In this document: positions 1-10,732 of the stretch, one piece after another
Position numbering within the stretch: the stretch's first letter is position 1
Layout of the letters: every line of letters begins with the position of its first letter
Assembly (NCBI RefSeq): GCF_958295425.1
Contig: NC_081143.1
Coordinates: 248,001 to 312,000, forward strand
Source: Solea solea
Taxonomy: Eukaryota > Chordata > Actinopteri > Pleuronectiformes > Soleidae
Length of the DNA: 64,000 nucleotides
Reading direction: 5' to 3'
Made by a program: the position numbers and the translations under genes
Notes under the pieces: generated by a model
What the model was told of the DNA's origin: nothing
Seen by the model: only the letters and a program-made list of their open reading frames with translations
The model's database searches: none

Positions 1-220
1 GCTGATCCGGGCCGCAGTGCGGCCGGTGGGAATGCTCACATTGATTAGAATGGAAGCGATTAGCAACGGCTACCGTTCCGCGGCCGTTCCGCGGCCGTTC
101 CGCGTCCAGTGGAAATCCAGGGTTAGACCCTTTTGGCCAGAGTGAAAGAGGAACTACAGGTGGCAGGAGTGTGAATATTTCATATGTCGTTTGGGGTCCC
201 AAGACGAGCGGAACGACGAG
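1..220. other. GC-rich left flank of first satellite array
   Basis: The first 130 bases are GC-rich and contain a short run of three near-identical 11-bp units (CGTTCCGCGGC) at about 77-110. I recognise no gene. From about 129 to 220 the sequence matches 10622-10732 with small indels. In both places it runs straight into satellite monomers, so it is a recurring array-edge sequence. Confidence 0.5.
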
Positions 221-3200
221 GGTACATTAGTATATCTTATAAGATGTTAACTTTATTTGTGAGGTTTATGTTATGGGACAGTAGAAAATGAAAAAAAATC
301 AGAAAACAGCCTTATCTCAGCTGAATGCGAACACAAACAGACACTTGTAGAAAAACACATCCAAACAGTGAAATCATTGCAAAATCAAACAGTGAGTGTA
401 CAGAACTAAATATTTTAAGATGTTAACTTCATTTGTGAGGTTTATGTTATGGGACAGCAGAAAAATTAAAAAAATCCGGAAACAGCCTTATCTCAGCTGA
501 ATGCGCACACAAACAGACACTTGTAGAAAAACACATCCCAACAGTGAAATATTTGCATAATTAAACACTGAGGGTAAAGAAGGATATCTTATAAGATGTT
601 AAGTTCATTTGTTAGGTTTATATTATGGGAAAGTAGAAAAATGAAAAAATTTCAAAAATAGCCTTATCTCAGCTCAATGGGGCACAAACAGACACCAATA
701 GAAAAACACATCCAAACAGTGAAATCATTGCAAAATCAAACAGTGAGTGTACAGAACTAAATCTTTTAAGATGTTAACTTCATTTGTGAGGTTTATGTTA
801 TGGGACAGCAGAAAAATTAAAAAAATCCGGAAACAGCCTTATCTCAGCTGAATGCGCACACAAACAGACACTTGTAGAAAAACACATCCCAACAGTGAAA
901 TCATTGCAAAATCAAACACTGAGGGTACAGAACTAAATCTTTTAAGATGTTAACTTCATTTGTGAGGTTTATGTTATGGGACAGCAGAAAAATAAAAAAA
1001 ATATGGAAACAGCCTTATCTCAGCTGAATGCGCACACAAAACAGACACTTGTAGAAAAACACATCCCAACAGTGAAATCATTGCAAAATCAAACACTGAG
1101 GGTACAGAACTAAATCTTTTAAGATGTTAACTCCATTTGTGAGGTTTATGTTATGGGACAGCAGAAAAATAAAAAAAATATGGAAACAGCCTTATCTCAG
1201 CTGAATGCGCACACAAAACAGACACCAATAGAAAAACACATCCAAACAGTGAAATCAATGCAAAATCAAACAGTGAGTGTACAGAACTAAATATTTTAAG
1301 ATGTTAACTTCATTTGTGAGGTTTATGTTATGGGACAGCAGAAAAATTAAAAAAATCCGGAAACAGCCTTATCTCAGCTGAATGCGCACACAAACAGACA
1401 CCAATAGAAAAACACATCCAAACAGTGAAATCAATGCAAAATCAAACAGTGAGTGTACAGAACTAAATCTTTAAGATGTTAACTTCATTTGTGAGGTTTA
1501 TGTTATGGGACAGCAGAAAAATTAAAAAAAATCCGTAAACAACCTTATCTCAGCTGAATGCGCACACAAACAGACACCAATAGAAAAACACATCCAAACA
1601 GTGAAATCATTGCAAAATCAAACAGTGAGTGTACAGAACTAAATCTTTTAAGATGTTAACTTCATTTGTGAGGTTTATGTTATGGGACAGCAGAAAAATT
1701 AAAAAAATCCGTAAACAGCCTTATCTCAGCTGAATGCGCACACAAACAGACACTTGTAGAAAAACACATCCAAACAGTGAAATCTTTGCAAAATTAAACA
1801 CTGAGGGTAAAGAAGTATATCTTATAAGATGTTAAGTTCATTTGTTAGGTTTATATTATGGGAAAGTAGAAAAATGAAAAAAATCCGAAAACAGCCTTAT
1901 CTCAGCTGTATGCGCACACAAACAGACACCAATAGAAAAACACATCCAAACAGTGAAATCAATGCAAAATCAAACAGTGAGTGTACAGAACTAAATCTTT
2001 TAAGATGTTAACTTCATTTGTGAGGTTTATGTTATGGGACAGCAGAAAAATTAAAAAAATCCGTAAACAGCCTTTTCTCAGCTGAATGCGCACACAAACA
2101 GACACTTGTAGAAAAACACATCCCAACAGTGAAACCATTGCAAAATCAAACACTGAGGGTACAGAACTAAATATTTTAAGATGTTAACTTCATTTGTGAG
2201 GTTTATGTTATGGGACAGAAGAAAAATTAAAAAAATCCGGAAACAGCCTTATCTCAGCTGAATGCGCACACAAACAGACTTCAATAGAAAAACACATCCA
2301 AACAGTGAAATCATTGCAAAATCAAACACTGAGGGTAAAGAAGTATATCTTATAAGATGTTAAGTTCATTTGTGAGGTTTATGTTATGGGACAGCAGAAA
2401 AATGAAAAAAATCCGTAAACAGCCTTATCTCAGCTGAATGCGCACACAAACAGACACTTGTAGAAAAACACATCCCAACAGTGAAATCATTGCAAAATCA
2501 AACACTGAGGGTACAGAACTAAATCTTTTAAGATGTTAACTTCATTTGTGAGGTTTATGTTATGGGACAGCAGAAAAATGAAAAAAATCCGGAAACAGCC
2601 TTATCTCAGCTGAATGCGCACACAAACAGACACCAATAGAAAAACACATCCAAACAGTGAAATCATTGCAAAATCAAACACTGAGGGTACAGAACTAAAT
2701 CTTTTAAGATGTTAACTTCATTTGTGAGGTTTATGTTATGGGACAGCAGAAAAATTAAAAAAATCCGTAAACAGCCTTATCTCAGCTGAATGCGCACACA
2801 AACAGACACTTGTAGAAAAACACATCCAAACAGTGAAATCTTTGCAAAATTAAACACTGAGGGTAAAGAAGTATATCTTATAAGATGTTAAGTTCATTTG
2901 TTAGGTTTATATTATGGGAAAGTAGAAAAATGAAAAAAATCCGAAAACAGCCTTATCTCAGCTGTATGCGCACACAAACAGACACCAATAGAAAAACACA
3001 TCCAAACAGTGAAATCAATGCAAAATCAAACAGTGAGTGTACAGAACTAAATCTTTTAAGATGTTAACTTCATTTGTGAGGTTTATGTTATGGGACAGCA
3101 GAAAAATGAAAAAAATCCGGAAACAGCCTTATCTCAGCTGAATGCGCACACAAACAGACACCAATAGAAAAACACATCCAAACAGTGAAATCATTGCAAA

Positions 3201-4840
3201 ATCAAACAGTGAGTGTACAGAACTAAATCTTTTAAGATGTTAACTTCATTTGTGAGGTTTATGTTATGGGACAGCAGAAAAATTAAAAAAATCCGTAAAC
3301 AGCCTTATCTCAGCTGAATGCGCACACAAACAGACACTTGTAGAAAAACACATCCAAACAGTGAAATCTTTGCAAAATTAAACACTGAGGGTAAAGAAGT
3401 ATATCTTATAAGATGTTAAGTTCATTTGTTAGGTTTATATTATGGGAAAGTAGAAAAATGAAAAAAATCGGAAAACAGCCTTATCTCAGCTGAATGCGCA
3501 CACAAACAGACACTTGTAGAAAAACACATCCCAACAGTGAAATCATTGCAAAATCAAACACTGAGGATACAGAACTAAATCTTTTAAGATGTTAACTTCA
3601 TTTGTGAGGTTTATGTTATGGGACAGCAGAAAAATGAAAAAAATCCGGAAACAGCCTTATCTCAGCTGAATGCGCACACAAACAGACACCAATAGAAAAA
3701 CACATCCAAACAGTGAAATCATTGCAAAATCAAACAGTGAGTGTACAGAACTAAATCTTTTAAGATGTTAACTTCATTTGTGAGGTTTATGTCATGGGAC
3801 AGCAGAAAAAAATAAAAAAATCCGTAAACAGCCTTATCTCAGCTGAATGCGCACACAAACAGACACTTGTAGAAAAACACATCCCAACAGTGAAACCATT
3901 GCAAAATCAAACACTGAGGGTACAGAACTAAATATTTTAAGATGTTAACTTCATTTGTGAGGTTTATGTTATGGGACAGCAGAAAAATGAAAAAAATCCG
4001 GAAACAGCCTTATCTCAGCTGAATGCGCACACAAACAGACACTTGTAGAAAAACACATCCTAACAGTGAAATCTTTGCAAAATCAAACACTGAGGGTACA
4101 GAACTAAATCTTTTAAGATATTAACTTCATTTGTGAGGTTTATGTTATGGGAAAGTAGAAAAATGAAAAAAATCCGGAAACAGCCTTATCTCAGCTGAAT
4201 GCGCACACAAACAGACACCCATAGAAAAACACATCCAAACAGTGAAATCTTTGCAAAATCAAACACTGAGGGTACAGAACTACATCTTTTAAGATGTTAA
4301 CTTCATTTGTGAGGTTTATGTTATGGGAAAGTAGAAAAATAAAAAAAAATCCGGAAACAGCCTTATCTCAGCTGAATGCGCACACAAACAGACACTTATA
4401 GAAAAACACATCCAAACAGTGAAATCTTTGCAAAATCAAACAGTGAGTGTACAGAACTAAATCTTTTAAGATATGAACTTTATTTGTGAGGTTTATGTCA
4501 TGGGACAGTAGAGAAATGTAAAAAATCCGGAAACAGCCTTATCCCAGCTGAATGCGCACACAAACAGACACTTATAGAAAAACACATCCAAACAGTGAAA
4601 TCTTTGCAAAATCAAACACTGAGGGTACAGAACTAAATATTGTAAAATGCTAACTTCATTTGTGTGGTTTATGTTATGGGACAGCAGAAAAATTAAAAAA
4701 AATCCGAAAACAGCCTTATCTCAGCTCAATGGGGCACAAACAGACACCAATAGAAAAACACATCCAAACAGTGAAATCATTGCAAAATCAAACACTGAGA
4801 GTACAGAAGTATATCTTATAAGATGTACATTTCATTTGTT
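221..4840. repeat. Satellite array I, about 176-bp monomer (subfamily A)
   Basis: About 26 head-to-tail monomers with a period of 176-177 bp; successive 'atgttaac' landmarks fall at 771, 947 and 1124. Most are subfamily A, marked by 'cagccttatctcagctg', 'cacacaaacagacac' and 'gtacagaactaaatctttt'. Neighbouring monomers differ by a few bases. Part of the array has higher-order structure: a block starting near 1829 recurs at 2885, an offset of 1056 bp or six monomers. No conserved reading frame exists; open frames of about 60 codons are by-products of the repeat. Confidence 0.95.
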
Positions 4841-4950
4841 CAGTTAACTGTATGGTTATTTGTCATAATCAAACTTCAAAAAAATATTTCTACAATGTTT
4901 TTTTCAACAAATGTTGCTTTCACAGCACACATTATTGTTGTAATCATATC

Positions 4951-4977
4951 ATTATTATTATTATTATTATTATTATT
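4951..4977. repeat. (TTA)n microsatellite in U1
   Basis: Pure TTA run, followed by imperfect TTA/TCA repeats to about 5015. The same tract is at 18660-18686 (U2) and 33235-33261 (U3). It creates spurious Leu- and Ile-rich open frames on the plus strand. Confidence 0.9.
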
Positions 4978-5101
4978 GCTGTTAATATTATTATTGTTAT
5001 CATCACCATCATTATATTTATGTCATTTATACATTGACATTATATTAACATAAAAAAACAAAAACTTGCGCACTCATTCTATTGGGAACAATGACATGAT
5101 G

Positions 5102-5125
5102 ATGCTGAAGGGCCACCTTCAGCAT
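5102..5125. other. Perfect 10-bp-stem hairpin in spacer
   Basis: Arms atgctgaagg / ccttcagcat are exact inverse complements around a 4-nt loop (gcca). Identical copies are at 18811-18834 and 33386-33409. Function unknown. Confidence 0.7.
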
Positions 5126-5358
5126 TCGCTTCCGATTTTCATTAAGTTTCGATTCCACCTTACAAAAATGCACGTTTCGGCCAGTAGGGAGAAGTGCAAA
5201 TTCAGGAATGGTTGCAATAGAATTCAGTCAGCATTCATATTTGAGATGGACTTCCTCCTATAGTCCACAGTAGATATGGACATATAGGGGATCACTGGAA
5301 AAATAAGGAGCTGTAGTATGCAAAGCAGGTGACATATTTCATGGGAAATCATATTAGG

Positions 5359-5373
5359 CCACTAGAGGGCAGT
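5359..5373 (+). promoter_or_regulatory. CTCF-consensus motif in U1
   Basis: CCACTAGAGGGCAGT fits the CTCF core consensus CCASYAGRKGGCR at every position. The same site is in U2 (19069-19083) and U3 (33644-33658), so each composite unit carries one in the same orientation. This is a motif match only; binding is inferred. Confidence 0.5.
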
Positions 5374-6814
5374 GCAAAGTCACAAATTGTTGCAAAATAA
5401 TTGTCAAAATCTTGACTTTTGAGCTTGATTTTCTCCAAAATTCTCAAACCAGGAAAATTCATCACAAATACCCGATCACGATATGACAACATCAAAATTC
5501 TAAGATCATATCTTGTCTCATGTCATGATATAGCTATAATATTGTCATGCCTTCCTCATCATAGTTCACATTCCATTTGTCAGAGATAAAATATGAATCC
5601 ATAACCCATTTTGAGAGGCAGGTTCTCATAAGGTTGGGAAGTGTCAACTATTTGGGTTGCCACTGATGGGTAGACTCCCCTGTTTAAATGTTGGAGTTTA
5701 AGTATTTTGGGCAACACCATGTTAGTTTTTGAAACCAGAAACAACCATAGTTATAAGGAAGGGATGGATACTGATAGCTTGTCCACTACAAATCCACCTA
5801 TAACCGCAACTTTGCAAACATGAAATGCTGAGCTGTCAATCACACACGGTGGGACTGACAGCTCTGCATTTAAATGTAAAATTAAATTTACATTGTGGAC
5901 ATGCAGCTCTACTGAAGAGGAACTAAGACCATAAACCCTTTAGAACAATGTATGCAGGGCACCAGACTAACTTTTTACTAGGAGCACAGTAGCCCCCCCT
6001 ATAACTGAATGTTTTAGGAGAGCAAGCAGAACATTTAGGGGCGCACACCTTAAACATTTCCTCTCATTTTCACTGTATTACTGATCAATACTTTGATAAT
6101 AATTGAATAAATTGCAATGTGCTGTTTAGAATTCCCAGTGAATTTTTATTGTGCACTTGTTTGTTAAAGAATAAGATCACATAAGAGACATTAAGTGTAC
6201 ATAAAATACCATCACTGTCACTACAGTACAATTATTAACTAGAAGTGGCCCGGTACTGTCCAGTACACAGAACCGGCACTTTTATTTGTGTACTGGCACA
6301 TTTCACAAGATGCCGGTAATCTCTTATCAGTCCACTTGATTATGGTCCAGAGCAATAATGTCTCAGGGTACACTATGTGACGTTCACCTGTTCTCGCAAA
6401 AGTCAAGTGTTTATTCCTTGAGTTTGGAGTTTTTATTTTCTATCTAATCTCTATCTGGAAGACGACCGCTGTGGCGACCATCATCATGCTTCAAAAGCAT
6501 GAGTTAGCTCATCCACACACTCATACTTTCTGATATAATAAAAATAAACATGGAGCTGGCAAGTTGAGGCTTGAAAACATCAGAGGACGATGCACAGAAG
6601 GGATTAAGCTGGGATATTGCCCGGTATCCTGGACTCCTGGAAAAATTAATAAATTGATAAAGTTGAACCTGAATTTTCCTTAACACTAAAACAAGGCCAG
6701 ACCAAAAGTTTCACTCCCAGGGCTGGAGTATGCCAGGTGTAATATTATTAGATATTAATGTAGATGTTATGCAAGAATTTGATGATGCACAAGCCTGTTT
6801 TCTTTGTGTATTAC

Positions 6815-7478
6815 CTTAATGACTCTGTCCTGGCAGTGCTGGATGATCTTACACAGCTCCTCTGTACCCTGAGACTCGAGACTCTGATGAAGGATCTGCT
6901 CAAACATCTAGTAAAACACAATTTGTAGTTTTGTACCTAACTTTGTGACATACATGCATGTAACACCAGACAAACACTGACTCATATAGCAATATCCCAT
7001 GAAATAATGTGATAATGTACTACACCCAGTTCCACAGTCTGTATTGTGGCATGTTTAACTGTTTAACTGTCAACTTCGTTATCAAACCGCCAAAAGATGT
7101 TCGCCTTTAGTTCTACTGTGTCCTTTATCAATGCCACAGTCAGAACCTCATCATTCAACTATTTGACAAACTCTAGTCAAACAGGAGCTACAGTGTAGGA
7201 AAATGATCAAGAAATAAAATAAGTGTCAATAAAATGATTAGCTCTCATAGAAACTTCCCATTGTGTTAACCAGTTAACCAATAACCTATATTAGACTGGT
7301 TAGTCAGTAGTTGAGGTTTCACCTCTCTCATGGGGATCTGGGCCCTTTGGACAAACACTGACGGGCTGCTCACGTCAAACTGTTGCTGCAGACCCTCAAG
7401 GCTCAGGTTCACCACCTTCTCATAGCAGCTGTGCATCTTAACTGGATGGAAAGCCAGCATGGAGATCTTCTCCATGTG
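6815..7478 (-). pseudogene. Two exons of an unidentified gene captured in U1
   Basis: On the minus strand, 7478-7323 reads as a 52-codon phase-0 exon (HMEKISMLAFHP ... QRAQIPMRE). It is preceded by a pyrimidine-rich tract ending CAG and followed by a GTGAAA donor. A 415-bp intron separates it from a second phase-0 exon, 6907-6815, with 31 codons (MFEQILHQSLES ... HCQDRVIK), flanked by a TAG acceptor and a GTAATA donor. Joined, they give 83 uninterrupted codons of ordinary, helix-rich composition, unlike the surrounding AT-rich DNA. I do not recognise the family. No further exons are convincing nearby and satellites flank both sides, so this is most likely a gene fragment carried inside the composite repeat. 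An active gene with distant exons cannot be excluded. Confidence 0.55.
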
Positions 7479-8093
7479 CTGAGGAGGAAGACAAGAAGGG
7501 AGAGGAAGAGATGGATGAGGCATGGACAGATTTGGGAAAAGTTTATAATTGTGTCTCACAATAAATATACTACTGCAAAAGTATCACTAATGTTACACTA
7601 GACAAATGCTGTTTAAATCACAAACATATTTGGAATAGGAGTATAGGAATTGCGGATAGATAACATTTGTTTTGTAAAGATCCAGATTCTTGTGCTTCAA
7701 CTGCGAAAATCAGAGTGCATTTTCTATACATAATCATTATATATTGTGCTTCAATTTAAGCACATTCTCATGTTATGGGTTTTATTTAAAGCGACACAAT
7801 TTTCAACCTTCACGTAATGTCTCTAAGCAGGGATGGGAAGTATTTCTGATACATGTATTAAAAAAAATACAAATTTAAAATACGAAATATGCTCTTTTCT
7901 GGAGATGATGAAAAATTCCTTCAGATTTTGTACCAATATATTTCCATTATGTGTATTTTATTTAAAATACTGTAACATACATCCTTTGAAAAAAAGTGAT
8001 GACATAAGAAGACAAATTGCAGGATGCTGCTTCAGATTGGACGTCATGGTGCTTGTGCCTATTTTAATTTGCCAGGACTTGTTAAGATCACAA

Positions 8094-8520
8094 TTAGTCT
8101 ACATAAGAATTGAATTGAGTCAAGCGATTACCATCAGAGCTGAGTTTCAAGACTTTAGAGCTCACTCTGTCGTTTACATCGATGACAGTGTTAAAGTCGC
8201 CACATAAAATAATTTTGTATCCGACCAATAGCGGTTCTTTAAGTCTAAAGTTTAAAAAGTTGAAAAATGTTTGTTCTCTCATGAGAGGTGTACACGTGTA
8301 TCGTTCGTATTTTTTCTCCTCGGTAAAAACAATCCAACATGAGCAATCTACAAGGAATTAAATTAGGAAATCATTTGTTTTACGAATAATAGTGACATCA
8401 CCAGTTTTAGAAAAAAGATCCCACCATCAGCTTTACTTTCGCCAATAGAAATTACACTTAGACCTTTGTTCCACATGCTGGATACCTTTACTCTTTACTT
8501 GTGTTCAGTCTCAGTTCTTG
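8094..8520 (-). mobile_element. L1-type LINE endonuclease fragment (U1)
   Basis: The minus strand encodes part of an apurinic endonuclease domain, including IILCGDFNTVIDVNDR. The GDFN motif followed by a DR residue pair is typical of L1-clade ORF2 endonucleases. Upstream coding is broken by frameshifts. No catalytic core or reverse transcriptase is attached. A copy with slightly longer open frame is at 21783-22205. Confidence 0.6.
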
Positions 8521-8676
8521 ACAACATAATATGTCAAAGTCAGTTTTCAACAAGAATTTAATTTGTTGGGCTCTAAAAGAATTTGATTGGATGCCATGGG
8601 CATTCCAAGATGAAACTTTGGGGAAGGTCATAAATGTTTGGGGGGTTATGGTGTGGGTTTGTCGTGATTTTATAAT

Positions 8677-8712
8677 ATATATATATATATATATTTATAT
8701 ATATTTATTTTA
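8677..8712. repeat. (AT)n microsatellite in U1
   Basis: Near-perfect TA dinucleotide run with two interruptions. The U2 equivalent is at about 22362-22397. Confidence 0.85.
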
Positions 8713-8945
8713 TAACAAGCTTTTCTTTTCTTTTTCTCTACCTCTACAAAAGGTGTTTCATGATCATCACCAGGCTCTGGGGCGGGGAATTCAGGAGTGG
8801 GAGAGAAAGAGCCAAAGTTGTTGCTGTAAGGGGGGCTCTCTGCTACAGCCTGCGGGTAAAGCGGGGTGCTGCCGACTCGCTGACCCTGACCCTTATACCT
8901 ATTCCAAGCCCTACCAGTAGAGGTCCCCCAAACCCCAATTTATGA

Positions 8946-9660
8946 GCTGGAATAAAATGATATCAAAGTTAGTTGGGGTGGCAAAAGACCCACGATAAGA
9001 CTGGAAACTCTCCAGCTGCCAAAAGAAGAAGGAGGGATGAGACTTCCAAAATTAAAGGAATACTACCATGCGGCCCAATTGAGATATATTGTAGGTTGGT
9101 GCAAACCAGACACAGTGAAATGAAATAGAAAAAGAGTTTTGAGAAAACCCAGTACAGAATATAATTGGGGATAAAGAAACATACAAGAAGATTCAAAACC
9201 AAATAGACACAATCACGATGTTCACATACAAAATATGGTTCAGCATAATAAAAAAATATAAGATACAGAAAGACACTAATTTATTGAATATGATAGCAAT
9301 TTTACACCGACTAGGTACGATATAGGATTTAAACAGTGGACAACCAAGGGAATCACAGCATGGTGTGTTTTGGTGAAAGATGGACAGCTTGAGAGAGACT
9401 ACTATATGAAAGAGATCAGGATGGACCCCTCCTGAGAAGTGAATAGTGTGATCCAGATCATCATAATCAACGCATACAAAGAAACCACAATTAGAATTAT
9501 ATTGGGACTATATATAAAAATGCTACAAAATACATAAAAAAAAAGATGGGAATCAGGATTTAACATAAAACTTAGTGATGAAGATTGGCTAAGATTGGTA
9601 TAATCTGCCAGACATTAGCCTCATGTATGAAAGTGATTTTGAAGCAGAAACATATTTAGG
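8946..9660 (+). mobile_element. L1-type LINE ORF2 C-terminal fragment (U1)
   Basis: Conceptual reading of the plus strand gives WNKMISKLVWGG followed by KRP, LQLPKEEGGMRLPKLKEYY and AAQLRYI, the signature of the region after reverse transcriptase in fish L1 ORF2. It continues, with stops and frameshifts, through FKQWTTKGITAW. It is a degenerate 3' fragment. Relative to U2 it has lost 68 bp at about 9397. Confidence 0.65.
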
Positions 9661-9940
9661 TTACAAGGTCAGAGCTGGAGTGACTTCCTGACAAGTACAA
9701 ATGAGCATTTCATGGGTTGTACTGGCAACAGATATGACAAATGTTGGGTGGCTGGGAGATTTTTTTTTAATCAGTCTTAAATATGTCAAAGATTACCCAC
9801 AATATTAATTTTGAAGCATTGTTAGTTTTGTGTAGCATCAGCTAAAACATGTACTCCCTCCCCTCTTAATTTGTAATATGGAAATGATTGAATATTTGGT
9901 GGTTTTGAGGAGGACTGATGCAGGACAAAAGTACAACAGT

Positions 9941-10253
9941 GCGCACAAAAACAGAGACAAATAGAAAAACACATCCAAACAGTGAAATCATTGCAAAATC
10001 AAACACTGAGGGTACCGAAGAATATCTTATAAGATTTTAACTTTATTTGTGAGGTTTATGTTATGGGACAGTAGAAAAATGAAAAAAATCCGAAAACAGC
10101 CGTATCCCTGCTGAATGCGCACATAAACAGACACAAATAGAAAAACACATCCAAACAGTGAAATCATTATAAATTCAAACACTGAGGGTACATCAATATA
10201 CCTTATAAGATGTTAACTTCATATTATAGGACAGTAGAAAAAAGATTAAAATA
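9941..10253. repeat. Satellite block opening array II
   Basis: Just under two 176-bp satellite monomers, mostly subfamily B (acaaaaacagagacaaatag; tatcttataagat). They follow U1 directly and end where the 141-bp repeat begins at about 10254. Confidence 0.85.
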
Positions 10254-10470
10254 CCCTCGATCAGCCTTAGTCCCTGATACACATACGGAAAAATCAGACT
10301 CCTGACTCAATGCCTTTAGGAATTATTACAAAAAACACACCAGAGCGGCTGACCTTTGACCTTTCCAAAGGTTGCACGGGTCTGAAACTCGGCACCCTGG
10401 ATCAGCCAGGAGTCCCTGATACACATACGGAGAAATCAGCATCCGGGCTCATTGACTTTAGGAATTATTG
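10254..10470. repeat. Diverged 141-bp repeat block
   Basis: About one and a half units of the 141-bp repeat seen in better form at 13085-13612. It includes one perfect TGACCTTTGACCT motif (10350-10362) and the landmark 'agtccctgatacacatacgga' in two copies. It is more diverged than the later blocks. Confidence 0.8.
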
Positions 10471-10732
10471 AAGAAAAGACAGTTTCCCACCTTTCTTACG
10501 TTTGAATTTTACAGACTGTGTTTTTGGCAGTTTTTTTTGGCCAGGGGGAAAAAAGCCCAAAGTCCTGTGTCCAAAAACTAAAAATCAGGTCATGTCAGAC
10601 TCTATACAGTCTCAGGCTCTTTGGCCAGAGTGGAGGTTTTGGAGGAACTACATTTCTACAGGTCGCAGGAGTGTGAATATTTCAATATCGTTTGGGGTCC
10701 CAAGACGAGCGGAACGACGAGGGTACATTAGT
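10471..10732. other. Array-edge sequence preceding array II proper
   Basis: Non-satellite stretch of about 260 bp. Its last 110 bp match 129-220 and then enter satellite monomers at the same point ('gagggtacattagtatatctt'). No gene seen. Confidence 0.6.

Larger units (their letters stand above)
4841..9940. repeat. Spacer copy U1 of the 14-kb composite repeat
   Basis: Non-satellite DNA between arrays I and II. It is almost identical to U2 (18550-23694, offset about 13.69 kb) and, over its first 1.25 kb, to U3 (33125 onward). In order it holds a (TTA)n tract, a small hairpin, a CTCF-consensus site, unrecognised AT-rich sequence, two gene-derived exons on the minus strand, an L1 endonuclease fragment (minus), an (AT)n tract and an L1 3' coding fragment (plus). 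It differs from U2 by scattered substitutions, several small indels and one 68-bp deletion at about 9397. Confidence 0.92.

Noticed and set aside
4823..5053. Leu/Ile-rich plus-strand frames that look like membrane proteins (also 18532 and 33107)
   Set aside because: The hydrophobic run is only the (TTA)n microsatellite read in different frames.
6504..6686. Third exon of the captured gene on the minus strand
   Set aside because: There is an acceptor-like tttttccag, but the phase that follows from exon 6907-6815 meets a stop after ten codons.
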